Shown: positions 21,144 through 35,870, counted from the stretch's first letter. The stretch is DNA of 64,000 bases from Epiperipatus broadwayi (GCA_028023455.1 JAQFVV010000037.1:1180001-1244000), one strand, 5' to 3'. Numbers and translations: made by a program. Notes: generated by a model not told the origin, from the letters alone.

Positions 21144-21292
21144 CATTTATGTTCATTCCGCTGTTGCTCAATGGAAACGCTGCCTTCACTCCATTAAACT
21201 TCAGGACTCTGTTCTCAGCATTGTTCATATTAAGGGACGTGTTCTAATTGCACTGGCCGATGGAACCGTCGCAATATTTCATAGAGCTGAAG
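21144..21292 (+). CDS. MAPK8IP3/SPAG9: JIP3/JIP4 internal exon 2 of 7
   Basis: Encodes [20 protein letters not shown] followed by [21 protein letters not shown] and TVAIFHRAE. This is propeller sequence matching vertebrate JIP4 nearly residue for residue (YVHSxVAQWxxCLHSIKL, LADGTxAIFHR). The acceptor is atttatag at 21142-21143 and the donor is G|gttaga at 21293. The exon starts with one base that completes the Ser codon from the previous exon and ends with one base of a Glu/Asp-region codon. It lies 17.7 kb after the previous exon but only 80 bp before the next one, the only short intron here. The exon has much higher GC than its surroundings. Confidence 0.96.
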
Positions 21293-21372
21293 GTTAGATT
21301 TCAATCTTGTTTTATTTATCTTTTTTTATAAAGCTGTACTGCGGTTTGTAAATATGTATGTTTAATTTTCAG

Positions 21373-21521
21373 ATGGTCAATGGGATTTATTAAATTATCA
21401 TATTCTTGATCTTGGTAAGCCTCATCATTCGATAAGATGTATGGTGGTAGTACATAATAAAGTCTGGTGTGGATATCGAAACAAAATACATGTTGTGGAA
21501 CCTCGAAAAATGACCGTAGAG
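21373..21521 (+). CDS. MAPK8IP3/SPAG9: JIP3/JIP4 internal exon 3 of 7
   Basis: Encodes [20 protein letters not shown], then [20 protein letters not shown] and [10 protein letters not shown]. The family signature is DGQWDL.[17 protein letters not shown] followed by [10 protein letters not shown]. The acceptor is attttcag at 21371-21372 and the donor is GAG|gtaaaa at 21522. The exon enters with two bases and ends at a codon boundary (phase 0). Both splice sites are consensus. The 149-nt length keeps frame with both neighbours. Confidence 0.96.
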
Positions 21522-21600
21522 GTAAAATATAATTTTAAAAATTAACTATTCATATTGTTATTAAAATATATCTGTTCACAATAAAGTATGAACAAATTAT

Positions 21601-22262
21601 AATATCATTATTACATTCAAATATCAGCCTTTCAAGCTAATTGTGCATGCGCTTTGCGAGTGTTAATAATAAATGAATACTTTCCTCTCCAATACAAGAT
21701 ATAGTATTTATGCAGGAATAAAATGAATCCACTTATTCCTACAACTCAAATGCTTATATATGAGCAAATCTAAAGTACTGGCAAGGAAAGCGTGAGGATA
21801 GACCACTCACTTTAAATTACTATTTGCGATGTCTGAATGAATGACGTCGGTGAAATTGTCTAGAATTTACTAAACGTCATTCTAACTGAAACTTAATCAT
21901 ATGTAAATAAGCATTTATTTATTATATAGCACTATGTTTACAATTGTATTACATTCAAATATCAGCCTTTCAAGCTAATTGTGCATGCGCTTTGCGAGCG
22001 TTAATAATAAATGAATACTTTCCTCTCCAATACAAGATATAGTATTTATGCAGGAATAAAATTAATCCACTTATTCCTACAACTCAAATGCTTATATATG
22101 AGCAAATCTGAAGTACTGGCAAGGAAAGTGTGAGAATAGACCACTCACTTTAAATTTCTATTTACGATGTCTGAATGAATGACATCGGTGAAATTTGAAT
22201 GTAATACAATTGTAAACATAGCGCTATATAAAAAATAAATGCTTATTTAAATATCATTATTA
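21601..22262. mobile_element. Tandem-plus-inverted insertion with 13-bp target repeats
   Basis: Insert 21614-22249, flanked by AATATCATTATTA (21601-21613 and 22250-22262). It consists of one unit of about 338 bp (ttacattcaaatatcag .. ttgta), a partial second copy head-to-tail from 21949, and an inverted terminal piece (22193-22248) matching 21906-21960. It has no protein-coding sequence. It lies 80 bp after the JIP exon 21373-21521. Confidence 0.8.
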
Positions 22263-22895
22263 GTAAATGTTCAAATCTTTATTTGTTTTTACATGTATAT
22301 AAAGAGTTATCAATATGTTTGATCTTCCATAAATTTAGAATGTATCGAAGCTTAAAAGAAATGCTGTGTGTAATAATTTATAAACTATTAAAAAGTGATT
22401 GATGACCATTTAAGTATCTTAATAAAAGGTAATTATTGTAAATAAACTTAAATTAAAAAATATCATGTTTACAGATTTAAGTAATATACTTTAATATAGT
22501 ATTCAAAGGTGTTATCCTTTGTCTTATCTTGTTTGTAATTACTTGCCGAAAACATTTCTAATGTTAGCTAAGGAAAAGGTTTATTTTATATCTTTATTTA
22601 TTAACTGTAACTGAATGCACTTTCATTTAAAATACAAAGCATATGATGTTTGAGAAATCATGTTTACCATGGCCAAACCGAAGAGGCTTGTTTGGGTCAA
22701 AGTGCATATTGTGAGCTATTAGTGTATATTTTCAGTCTGCATCTATATATTTGAAATATAAAAACATTGATTGTAATTTCTAGAAATATAATATGAAATA
22801 AGATAAAAAATATAGAAGTATTGAAAAGAGAAATATGTTTTGCGGATTGGGCACCTACTCACAGCATAAGTGAAATTATGAAAAATGTGTCAGAA

Positions 22896-23075
22896 GGAAT
22901 TGGAGAAATTTTGAAGTAAAGAGAAAGGAGAAAAAATAAGTTGATTGATGATCTTAAAAAGGGAAATATTAGAAACAGAAGTTTAGGAATTGGAGAAATT
23001 TTAAAGTAAAGAGAAAGGAGAAAAAATAAGTTGATTGATGATCTTAAAAAGGGAAATATTAGAAACAGAAGTTTA
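22896..23075. repeat. 90-bp tandem duplication
   Basis: Copy 1 at 22896-22985 and copy 2 at 22986-23075 are almost identical (first difference ttttgaag/ttttaaag). Because 90 is a multiple of three, the minus-strand frame shows the same 30 residues twice. It looks recent. Confidence 0.85.
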
Positions 23076-24940
23076 GAGAACATGGTCTGAATAGGTTTGG
23101 TGTGACAGATAATTAATAAAGACAAATAAGTTATTAGTCTTTTTTTTTCTCCAAATATTATTAGTCACAATGTTATTATTGAATTCATTTTTATAATAAC
23201 TAGTACTTTTTGCAGTTTAATAATAATTAAAATCATTTTGTTTGGATTCTCTGTGGTTCTCTATATTTAGTGTGGTAGCATGGAATTTTATTGGTTTTAT
23301 TTTACTTTAATAATAGCAATCCTTGGAATTACTTTTTATGAAGATGGAAAATTAAAATTAGAAATAGGTTATTTACCTGACTAAATAAGTCATCTGGAAC
23401 TATCAAAAAAACTAAATGAAAAGAAGCTGTCTTAAGCAAAAACAAGATATCTGCCATATTTGGTAGTATGACAGATAGCAATAGAAAACTTCTAATATTT
23501 TAGAAAAGTTCAAGCTTTTTCAAAACCTCATAACATATAGTCTTGGGACAATAACTACTGAACTTCTGTTAGCAAAAAAAATGAAAGTCTTGTAAAGTAA
23601 AAATAAGTTTTCTCCATTAAATGTAACACTGAAAATAAATGAAATAATAATTTAAAGACAGTTTTGAAAAATTTTGAATTGGATAGTCAAAAAAATACAA
23701 CTTATAATGTTAGTAAAAATGGTAATTTAGTTGAAAATAAAATAACACAAGTCACTAGAGTGTTCAAAACTTGAATCTGAATGTGATTTACTATGTTTGA
23801 TATCAATTGTTACCCATGTGTATTTCATCATGATCATTAGTTATCTGCTAAAAACCAGATCTTATATGCCAAAAAACACTAATAGCAATATATAACTTTA
23901 AGATTATTAATCAACCTTTTTGTCTATCTCTACTAACACATTTTTATTTATTTATTAACACATTTTTCATAATTTTGCTGTCTTTAAGTCTATTCAATTC
24001 AGATGCTTTTTGCAGTTTTTCACAAATAATCTTTTATCATTGACTTATTTCAATGCTTTACATCATTAATCTTAACCAGTTATATAAATAATATGTTAAA
24101 GAACTATTATTTTATAGTATTATTAATGAGAGGAATTAAGCACTCTCTATTAGCTTTTTATTTGAGTAAGCTATAAAATATGACATACATTAACCAACTT
24201 CTCTATTTTTCATTATATTAAATATTTTTATATTAACTTGTCCTGTCTATATTTTTGCCAGGGTGTCCAATTTTTTGAATTTTTAATAATTAAAAAAAAT
24301 CTGGTCCCATTTAGAATCTAACAACCTTACTTTTCCTAAGAAAATTTCTTAACAACTGAACCAATGGTAGTACTACATTTATAGAGTAAAATTTGGTTAA
24401 TATTAACTTAATTAATTAATTAAAAGTAAATATATCTTATTAAAATATGAATTATCCTTCTGAAATAATTAATATTTCATAAATATTTTGTGAAAAAAAT
24501 AATAAATATGTAATAAAAGATTAGATAAATGTATGTTTTTGTTTTAATTTCCAAAATTAAAATGAATACAACTGACAAAAATTTTGACAAAAGGCGCTCT
24601 CTTATGGAAAAAACGAACCATAATAAAAAAAAGTTTCATGAAGAAAATTATTTTATTTACGTTGAAATTATGTTTTATTTATAACTAAAAAATAAAATAT
24701 TAAAAAAATCTTTTTTAAAATATTATTCTATTTTTAATATTATCTTTACAACTTTTCCATTCTCTCCAAATTCAGTTTTTTTTCTTTTTTGTCTACGTTT
24801 TTCTCCTCCATATATAATTTCATAGCTTATTAAAAACCAGTTTGGTTATTACAATTAAAATACTCTTAATATATTAAAGCACTAACTGCTCTATAATTTC
24901 TTGCCCAATGCTTACATTTAATATTTTTTTACATACCCTG
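23076..24940. other. Intron C-D, no recognisable gene
   Basis: AT-rich. A short match to the foldback family at 35871-35990 (tgagaggaattaagcactctctattag) lies at 24127-24153. Nothing else could be assigned. Confidence 0.5.
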
Positions 24941-24947
24941 AATAGTT

Positions 24948-25075
24948 TAATGCAGTTGTAGAATTGTAGGCTGTAAAGCTCAAAGTTCATGTATCGTGAT
25001 TTTAACCATCCTTTCTGTTTCTCGGATATTTTATGTACTTCCGAGCAATAGACAATTTATTTTTTTACGCAATTT
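24948..25075 (+). repeat. tRNA-derived SINE copy
   Basis: gcagttgtagaattgtaggc, aaagctcaaagttcatgtat and catcctttctgtttctcgg, then ..tacttccgagcaata. The blocks are in the order of the copy at 51597-51712. Confidence 0.6.
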
Positions 25076-26144
25076 AGTTTCATTGCTTAGTTTTATTTGC
25101 ATTTATTTTCATCTCAAACTTTTTATGAGCATTATCAGTCCTACGTTAGCACTATATTAAGCTCATCATTATTATCTGCAAGTACTATACCATAAGCAAA
25201 TTTGATAGAATAAACTCTTTTCCCTAGTCATAATTATTCCTATCAAAATCATTTAACTTCTTTGATATGACAATTGTTTAATCCATTAAAATTAACTCGC
25301 TACCTTTTGTAATATAAATACTCCTTTTTTTTTTTACTTTTTTTGCTCTTTCTATATACAAAAATGTGAAATATTATTGGCAAGATAAATTCCTAACTTT
25401 GATATGCTGATCATATTTAATACAATGGCCCTCTAAATGCAATGAACAAAAATGAAATAACTTTTATTTATATCAATAATAGTTATTTATTCCAATTTTA
25501 TCCCTTGTTCTCCTATCTTATTTAAATTTTAACTGCACTTCAGATAGAATCATGTTTAATTTATTAGAATTTTATCTGTTCAGGACCATCAGCAACACAT
25601 TAGCCATATGGTAAATTAAGTCAATTGTTCTGAAATTTAATTGTATTAGGTCCTTTCTTTGGTTAATTTATGACTATTGGAATAACATCTACAGTCCATG
25701 ATCCTGAATCATAAATTATGTTATTGATGTTAACTAATTGTCTCAAATCTATTCTCTAATTTATAGCATTCAATAATTCAATTAGGATTTCATCAATTTC
25801 TTATATTTTTTCCAGCTTTCATCTCGGTTAATATTTTGATAACTTTGTCTTTTACTTGTATATGGTTTGTTTTATTTTTATCTTCATAATATTTTTAATT
25901 AATATAAGTAAAAGCTTATTATTATATTATATTAATCGTGTATATATTTCTGTCATGAATTATTACCCCCCCCCCTTTATTTAATTAATTTATTGATAAA
26001 ATAAAAGATTGAGAACAACTTTGATTGTTACATCATTATCTAGTAATGTATCTTAAACTACATATTGGTTATGGATTAAAATTTGGCACATGATCACATT
26101 TTGTGAGAATTTCTTGTTCTCATGAAATCTACAACAAATATATA

Positions 26145-26945
26145 TATATACTAAGTATATCCATTTACAATTAAATCACTAACCACACATTTAAATTATA
26201 AATCCACTACCAATGATTTCCCTATCTAGACAAACTTCTCAAATGCAAAGAAACAACACAAGACCAATATATATATTATTCTATCTTCTCATAATTTCAA
26301 CTCATATTCCAGTTTATCTTTAATATTAAAAAGAACTCTTAAATAATTTGATAGCTTCTGAATCATAAACCTTTATCAAAAGAGATTCTGAAACTGTAAG
26401 TTTATTTAAAAGTTATTTTGGTATTAAAGATAATTGGAATGTGAGTTGGAATTATAGGAAGATAAGATCTAAGCCAATAAACATCACATGATCACCATTT
26501 CTTATGCTTGCTTATAACTGTTATTAAAACAGGCAAAACTCTCTATATGTATTGCCACTCAGTGCAAGCCAAAGAAATCGATGGATGCCAGAAGGCTTGT
26601 GCTTAAAATCCCCATCTAGTGCCTACTCATCTAATATCACAAGCCAGAAACTAGTCTGGGAATATTGGATGAGTAGGTACTAGATGGGGATTTTATTCAC
26701 AAGCCTTCTGGCATCCATCGATTACTCTGGCTTGCACTGAGTGGCAATATGTATAGAGAGTTTTGCCTGTTTTAATAAGGAAGATAGGATAGTGGATATT
26801 TGTTTTATATTGGGTTTCTTTGCACTTGAGAAGTCTGCTTTGGAAGAGAAACCACAGATGGTAGATTTGTATTTAATTTTGGCTATTGATATAATTATGA
26901 ATTGATTAGTTTATTATATTGGCTTGTTTAGCTTTTGATGTTATA
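26145..26945. repeat. Old foldback element interrupted by a younger one
   Basis: Outer arms pair: aaatccactaccaatg with gatggtagattt, ctcaaatgcaaagaaac with gtttctttgcacttgag, and the inner ctatcttctcataatttcaa (26281) with ggaattataggaagataag (26448). A separate palindrome (26469-26777) is inserted near its right-hand inner arm, so two generations of foldbacks are nested. Confidence 0.6.
26456..26790. mobile_element. Palindromic hammerhead-family insertion with 13-bp target repeats
   Basis: Insert 26469-26777 between AGGAAGATAAGAT (26456-26468) and AGGAAGATAGGAT (26778-26790; one mismatch). The arms (26521-26637 and 26663-26778) are almost perfect complements (aggcaaaactctctatatg.., ..catatagagagttttgcct-like). 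The centre contains ACAAGCCAGAAACTAGTC, the 3' half of the hammerhead seen at 60748-60787. Same family as 59976-60899. Confidence 0.8.
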
Positions 26946-26990
26946 TATATATTTAAAAGTTTTTTTTTAATAAAGGTTGTAAATTAATAA

Positions 26991-29900
26991 AGCTTACAAT
27001 ACCATGCTTTTCTAATTCAAAACACTTTATTACAAATAAAGCAATCCTATTTTTTTGTTGTTGCTGTAATTTATCTATTTAATTTTTTTTTTTTTTTCTA
27101 ATTTTATTTGTTCCATGTCTTAATTTATCAAATCTTCTATTTATACTTTTATTTTCTTCTAAATTTATATTTTCTATCTTCTTCATTTTACCATTTTATT
27201 ACGCATTTTATTTCTAATTGAAGCTTTTATTTTTCTTTCATTTTTTTTCATAAACCGGTTTTACAACAACAATTTTAAGTTTTTCTTGGGAAATTTTCAT
27301 CATTTATTTGAATTTATTTTATTATTTAAGTTTATTTTCTTATCCAATAATTATATTATTATTTTTTAATATCTCTCTTTAATAAACCTATTTTATTTCA
27401 ATTCATATTCCTTTAAAAAATAATTTTACTTATACCACTATTGAACTGTGATATAGAAATACATCATAATGCTGTTTCTAAATATATTTTGAATCAAAAC
27501 AAAACCTAATTGAAATTTCCTCTTATCATATAGAGCTTTCTAAGTGTATGAGTTCTTCCATGATTTTTAAATCATATGTTCATTGTTATATTATTTTCTC
27601 TGCAAAAACTTATTTATCTTTTACTTCTCTAATTTTTTATTTTCATTCTATAATCTCCAATAATTTATCTCTTCTCTGTTTTACCAACAATATTCCAATT
27701 CCTCATCATCATCACTATTATTATTATACAACTATTTTAATATTTATCTCTCAGTCATTTTTCAATTTCTTTATACCCGTTTGTTTTTTTCATCATGATC
27801 ATATGCTGGTTAGTGTATATGTCGAAATATGTCTGAAAAATATTTCCAATTTACCATCCATCTTCAAGCTATCATTTATTTGGATGCTAATTATAAAACT
27901 CTTTTTTGTTCTTGGATCTTATTTATTATGATTATTTCTATACCTAGAATACCAATTTTTATACCTTTGTTTTTTTTGTTGTTGTTGTTGTTTTCGCATT
28001 GTTAACCAGTTATTTATTCTAGTTCTATGATAATTAGACTTTTCCTTTTTATCTTACAATAAATTTACTCATTTTACAAGGCAATTTGCTTTGCCTATTT
28101 TAGAGCATTCTGTTTGTAAACTTTAATATATCAATGGACATTACATATGATATAGTATTATAATATCTGTTGTATTAATAATAAAAACTAAGCCTCTTGC
28201 AAATAAAAAAATTACATTATCAACTTGGGAATTGTGATGATTTAATTACATCTCTATCAATCTTTGCTAGCCTGAAAAATGATTTTTCATAAGGATATGT
28301 TTCATTATGAAATTATATTCTAAGATCTGTGTGAAAAATTCAATGGCTATTGGATGAATATCTTTAATTTTGAAAAGCATGTGTGTACATTGATAATTGG
28401 TCTAATTGAAAGTATTTATGAGGGTAGTAGTTAATTAGGCTGGTTTGTTCTAGTCTTACAGAATATTTACAAAGATGTAATAAATTGCACTTACGTAGGA
28501 CTACCCACTATACAGAAACATTCTCTGTGAAAACTTATACACTTATGGAGTAGCACTCAAATGCATTGTAAAGCAGATGTATATCATGCCATTTTGTAAA
28601 TGTAAGATCATTTTGGTTTAAATGATGTAAAGATAATTGAGATATTCAAAATAGCAGACTGTAATGCAAGATTTAATTGTCAGTCTTTAATTTTACTGCT
28701 ATTTACCAAATAATTTATATATTCTATAATGATTCAAAAGAGTTGAATGTCAGCATCTCTTCATCGAATGACTTTAAAATATTCATATATAAAGAATGAT
28801 GTTAGCTCGTCTCTGACTCTAATCATAAGTAAACTTTTCAGATTTTTTTTTTAAATAAATAATTACTATTTATACAATTAGCAATTAATTATGATAATGT
28901 TTCAATATGGAAGAATTACAAAATACCAATAATAATTTATTGCATTGAAACTATTTAGTAGTTACCTTGTTTTATGAAAATTTGTAGAAATGTAATTCAC
29001 GTTCAAAAAGTTTTCAAATTCTAACTGATTAAATTCAATTTGTTGTAGGATGCAATTATAATTATTAATTCTGAAAATATTAGCAATCATCAAGATAATA
29101 AGCAGTTTGAAAAAATGCATTAGAAATTAAACAAAATTGAACATTATTAGAAAAGAGATAATTTTAAAAAGTTACAAATAAAATTTTACGGTTATATGGT
29201 GATTTCACATAAATTTTATATTATTGAAAAGTTGTCTTTTATTTGCACCTATGATAACTGAAATAAATGATATCTTTTTAATCACATTTTGCTTTATGCA
29301 GACTTATTATTTTGAGTAAATAATAAAATGTAATTGTACAAAGTGTTATTTTTTTAAAGTTTCTTATCAATTTGTTCATAAACACCTTGATGTACTTGTA
29401 AATAGTTCTTCGTAAGTAGGATTCATTATGTATAAGTGTTATATGATCTGCAGAAATTTGATGCAAAAATGAAAATTTATATAATTGTTCATATTTTTTA
29501 CAAGTATGAAAATTTTTAGCGAATTTTGGTATGCTCAATCTCACACTACTCAATGAATAAATATTAATTGTCTAATGATTCATCTGCATTTTAATTAGTT
29601 TTTCTGGAATTAGATCGTGCCAATCATTAATATTAATTATAAGGAATATTTTTATAATTCTTTGTGGTTTCATGTGAAATGATAGACTTCAAGGCTAAAT
29701 TTTCTCAATTATTTTCCAATTGATAAAAGTTAAGAAGGAAAAAGGTCCCAGTTTGGTCAATTCAATGGAAGCAATATGCCTACACTGTCATTTGGCAGTT
29801 AAATGTTATATAACTTTCAAAACAACTAACTATATTATTGTATATTTGTATCTAGATAAATAATTGGTATGTTATCATCAAATAGATTATATCAAATCAC

Positions 29901-30020
29901 AATTATAGAATTATATATGTATAGAAATGGTTTTTTATTTTCGAAGAAGTTCAAATTTTTATTAATTAATTTTTTTTTTTTTTTAATAATGTTTAGTAAT
30001 TTTAATATTGATTTAATTGT
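26991..30020. other. Intron C-D remainder, no recognisable gene
   Basis: T-rich and AT-rich, with a poly-T run (27082-27097) and a GTT microsatellite (27979-27992). The 127-codon open frame at 27548-27931 is rich in Phe/Ile/Leu/His, as expected from T-rich sequence. It has no family features. Confidence 0.5.
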
Positions 30021-30032
30021 TTTTAATTGTAG

Positions 30033-31816
<1,784 letters not shown>

Positions 31817-31940
31817 TGGTTGAATGTTTTTATTGCTTGAAAATTCATAAGATGTTCAAGGAGTGCCAGAAGTGGCAGAACTAGAATTGATCTTAGGACA
31901 TTAGACAGCAGAGTCTGACACTCCACGACTGTGCTATGCG
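31817..31940 (-). repeat. tRNA-derived SINE copy (minus)
   Basis: On minus: GCATAGCACAGTCGTGGAGT, GTCAGACTCTG, GATCAATTCTAGTTCTGCCA, CTTCTGGCACTCCTTGAA and CTTATGAATTTTCAAGCAAT. A-box-like and B-box-like parts are in the family order. Confidence 0.65.
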
Positions 31941-32163
31941 AATAAAGATGTCAAATATTTTTGAATATCAATGCTTTTTATTATAAATTAATATTTTAAT
32001 TGAATCTCAACTATCACCTTGTGAGCAATATGTTAGCTCAGTAGCAATCGGTGTTAATTTTCCACATGTATATGTATATACAAATATAATTTTTTCTGAA
32101 TACAAATATACATGTATATGTATGTGGATTATTTTCGATTATAAGTGTCCACACTATTAAAGA

Positions 32164-32354
32164 TATTATCTCAAAACTTTTTGCTTCACTCTTTCTTTTA
32201 AAAATTATTATGAATCATATAAGCTTTTACAAAAAATTTCTATCCTACGTTTCAATCCAATGGGTCATAGGATAGTTTGAAACATAGGATGAATATTTAT
32301 TGTAAAAAATTATTTGATTCATAAAGAAGCGAAAGAAGAGGTTTTGACATAATA
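32164..32354. repeat. Inverted-repeat MITE
   Basis: Arms tattatctcaaaac..ttgcttc and gaagcg..gttttgacataata pair. So do the inner tracts atcctacgtttcaa and ttgaaacataggat. No coding sequence. A second small hairpin (acatgtatatgtatatac / tacatgtatatgtatgt) lies just upstream at 32060-32130. Confidence 0.6.
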
Positions 32355-32463
32355 AATAACAGCCAATCACTTAATTCTTCAGCTTATGTGATGAAACAGG
32401 AACAGTTCCCCATTCTAGGGCTGATTATTTAAGCTTCCAGTAGATGGTGCTATTCTTGATTTC

Positions 32464-34372
32464 CAGATAGCTGGAATAATACAAAAGTAAGGTTATTATT
32501 TAAAGAAAAGGGTAAGGACCATAGAAAAATAAACAATTATAGACCGATTGCAGTAATGTCAGTGTTATATAAAGTTTTTGTATATATGGTAGCTGGGGAA
32601 GATGGCAAAATGGATGGAAGAAAGTAATGTAGTGGGAGAAATGCAAGGAGGTTTTAGAATGGATAGGCATATATAGGAGATAGTTTATTTATAGTCACAC
32701 AACTTATAGATATGAGTAGGAATAACAGGCAGACAGTTATATATGGTCTTTATAGATATAGAGAGTCATATGATAGAATAAATAGAAATAGATTATGGGT
32801 AAGTTTAGAAAATTTGGGATTGAATTGAACTTTAGTGAATCTTATTAAGATATTATATGAAAATAATTACTATACGTATCAATTAGGAAATATAGAATCA
32901 GTTAAAATTAAAAATGGAGTGGGATTAAGATAAGGATGCTCTTTGTCACCTATTTTGTTTTTGTTATATTTGAGAGAAATGGTGAGAACAATAGAAAGAC
33001 TAGGAAGAGGGGTAGAGATACCATTAATAGATGGCAAGGGAGTGTATATATTATTATCAGGTCTTTTATTTTCTGATGATATCTTCTTGTGCACAGAAAG
33101 TAGGGAAGATATGGAAGCTATGCTGAAGATATGTGCAAGGGTGGGTAAATAGATGGGGATTAAATTTAATGGAAGAAAAATCAAAAGTAATGATGATAAA
33201 TTTTGGGGAAAGAGAAGAGAAAGAATTTTTATTAGGGAATATAAAGTTAAATGTGGTAAGTAGGTATAAGTATTTGGGAATCATCTTAAGTAATCAGAGA
33301 AATTGCTTGGATGAATGAGAAAAAAATTGATAAATGAAGCAAATAAAGGGACTAATAAATAAAATAACAGTGTTTTCATATAATAAATATGTTGTGAAGG
33401 GAGTGGCAGGATTAATTTATGGCAACAATGTGTTATGTGTTTGTAAAGGCTGTTAGATTACTTAAAAAAAGTAGGAAGACATGCATTAGATGCAGATGTG
33501 TTAATGGCAAAGGAGACAATTCAAGGAGAAATGGGATGGTCGTGTTTTTATATGAGAGATGCAAAAAGCAAAATGAAAATGTTTGGTAAATTGCAATTTA
33601 TGGATAGTAAGAGAATAGCCAAGATAGTATTTAATTGGATTACAAATAAAGGACAGGCAACAAAATGGGTGATAAAAGTAGTATCATATGCAGAAGATTT
33701 GGATAAAACTTTATGTCATTATACTTGTACAGAAGGTGAGATGATTGTGTTAGGAGAATTGTTGCGAGTGTTATAGTGTCAAAGAATGGGATAGAAGAAT
33801 AAAATGCATTAATAAAAAATAGGGAGTTGAAAAACTAGTATGGAGAATAAAAAGAGTTTAAATATATATAGAAGTAAACGGAATATTAGATGGCAGTTAA
33901 TTTATGATAATAGCAAGGAAAGTAGTTTACTGTTTAAGGCACGAACAGTATCATTAGCAAAAAGGGAATATATACATAAATGGAAAAATGTGGGTGATTT
34001 AATCTGCAAGTTATGTAAGAAAGGCATGGATAATATTAGGCATTTTCTAATTGAATGCAAATGCTTACAAACAAAAAGGGTACAATTAATGAAGTTGTTG
34101 GAGAATAAATATAAACAAAGTGATTGTAGGTTCTTGTTTTTTATGCTGTGTTTGGAAAAAGATAATGGGGGATCTAGATATAAAGGCTATAGAATGGACA
34201 AAGATGATGTTGTGGAAATGGGATGGAGCAAAATAGAAAAGAATATGGGAAAAATTTAGATTAGGGAATGGAAAGGTAAGATAAGGTGACTAACAGGTTT
34301 CTCTGGGCATAATGGCTGAGAGATTCCTGACTTCGGTAAAGGAGAAGCCATAGCGCATTACATTGCAAGATA
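32464..34372 (+). mobile_element. CR1/L2-like LINE, 5'-truncated copy 5
   Basis: Plus-strand copy starting inside the RT (AGCTGGAATAATACAAAAGT.. matches copy 1 at about 14040 in reverse). Fragments: RT motif B and C region SPILFLLYLREMVRTIERLG and LLFSDDIFLC (32943-33152; S replaces the usual A before DD), KYKYLGIILSNQRN (33133-33318), IQGEMGWSCFYMRDAKSK (33498-33776), the zinc knuckle CKLCKKGMDNIRHFLIECKC (33840-34259), then the 3' UTR ending at about 34370. Many stops and frame changes. Confidence 0.88.
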
Positions 34373-35505
34373 TTCCATTTGTTAATGTATGAGTCATTTT
34401 AAAAAACCTGAAGAAGACTTTTTTTATTTTTTTTAAAAAGTTTATATAAATTTTAATGGTAATATTAAAGATAAATTATGAAGACTTTAGTTTCAAAATC
34501 ATTGTGTCATTTTTGCTAAAATGAGCCTAGAGATTCACAGTTATTACTTAACTGATGTACAATAAAAAGTTATATGTGTTTTTTTATATATAATATTAAA
34601 ATAGATGGGCAATACAGGCATCAAAAATGTATTATTTCATCTAATAGTTCTATAATTAATTTGAAAATTATTTAAAATATTTTAAAAATGAAAACTATAT
34701 TATTTTTACTTTAATGATTATGAACTTGATCAATATGCACTTATTGAAATTATACACAGTTTTAATGTAGCATTATGTCTCTATACAGGTGAATATTTTT
34801 CTGATGGGAGATTTAAGCGGAACCTTTCATCATAACAACTTAATCTTAAATGAGAGAGGAGTTTTTTTATTGAAGTAATTGCTGTTCATTGTTTGTTCCA
34901 CCTGTCTTACTAATGAAAAGTATTTTACCAGTTTTGTGTTATGTGACAGTATATTATGCAAAGACGTTTGCTTCTGAAACTACATAATGAGTTACATTTC
35001 TACAGCTTTTCAGTGTGAATTTAAAACTAGCATTGATTTTAGTTATAATATAAACTAATCATTTACTAATAAAAATATGGATAAGAATTATATGCAACAA
35101 AGTAAAATAAGGCAGCCTTAAATATTTTATTCTAAAATAAAAATCTCTTCAACATCTATCCTAAAGTGAGCCGTGAAGGCAAAGATATTATTTATCAGAC
35201 CAATTAACTGCTAATTGATGAGGATTTTTTTTTTTGTTCAGTCACAAATTAAGGAATAGCTAAATACCCTTTGACAACTAATAACTAGTTGGCAATCAGC
35301 CAGTTACCTTAAAAAAGGTCTTAGGCGTGCTAAAAAAAAAGTTCTTCTCAGCTACACTGGTTCGAATTTTAGATGATGATTATGTGATTGAGAGTGTGGT
35401 ATGATTGTATATAGATTCTATATGTGTATCTAATGTTTATGCATTGAATTTTTGTGTTTAAACATTTTTTATTTACAGATTTATTAATTTGGGGTTTTTT
35501 TTCTA
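34373..35505. other. Intron D-E, last part, nothing recognised
   Basis: AT-rich sequence with poly-T and poly-A tracts (34413-34430, 35227-35235, 35332-35340). No gene seen before the exon at 35512. Confidence 0.45.
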
Positions 35506-35511
35506 TTAAAG

Positions 35512-35625
35512 GCACAGGAAAGCTGGGCTTTTCTTTTGTACGGATAACAGCTTTACTAATCTCTTGCAATAGGTTATGGATGGGGACAGGAAATGGTGTC
35601 ATTATTTCAGTACCATTATCAGAAT
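35512..35625 (+). CDS. MAPK8IP3/SPAG9: JIP3/JIP4 internal exon 5 of 7
   Basis: Encodes (G)[18 protein letters not shown], then [19 protein letters not shown]. This matches the family block [38 protein letters not shown]. The acceptor is ctattaaag at 35510-35511, after a T-rich tract at 35495-35503. The donor is T|gtgagt at 35626. The first two bases complete the Gly codon left open by the previous exon, and the last base (T) opens a Tyr codon completed 10 kb downstream. Confidence 0.96.
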
Positions 35626-35870
35626 GTGAGTATTTGCATATTAATTAACTATATATATCTAGTAAGACTAATCTTTATTTTTATTCAAAACATCTAAATC
35701 AAAGGCATTTGATATTTTGTTTCTATGCCCATTAAATAACTTATAACTATTATAATCATAAGATACCTGATAAGGGACCACTTAGTGTTAAAATAGGTCT
35801 ATTATGATTCAGATGTGATCAGCCCTCTACTCAACTTATACTGCATCAAACTTAATCAATATTGGAAATA

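Noticed and set aside
22859-23125. 88-codon minus-strand frame with a 30-residue repeat
   Set aside because: The repeat is simply the 90-bp DNA duplication; no protein family features.
27548-27931. 127-codon open frame on +
   Set aside because: T-rich low-complexity translation (Phe, Ile, Leu, His runs) without any family motif or splice context.
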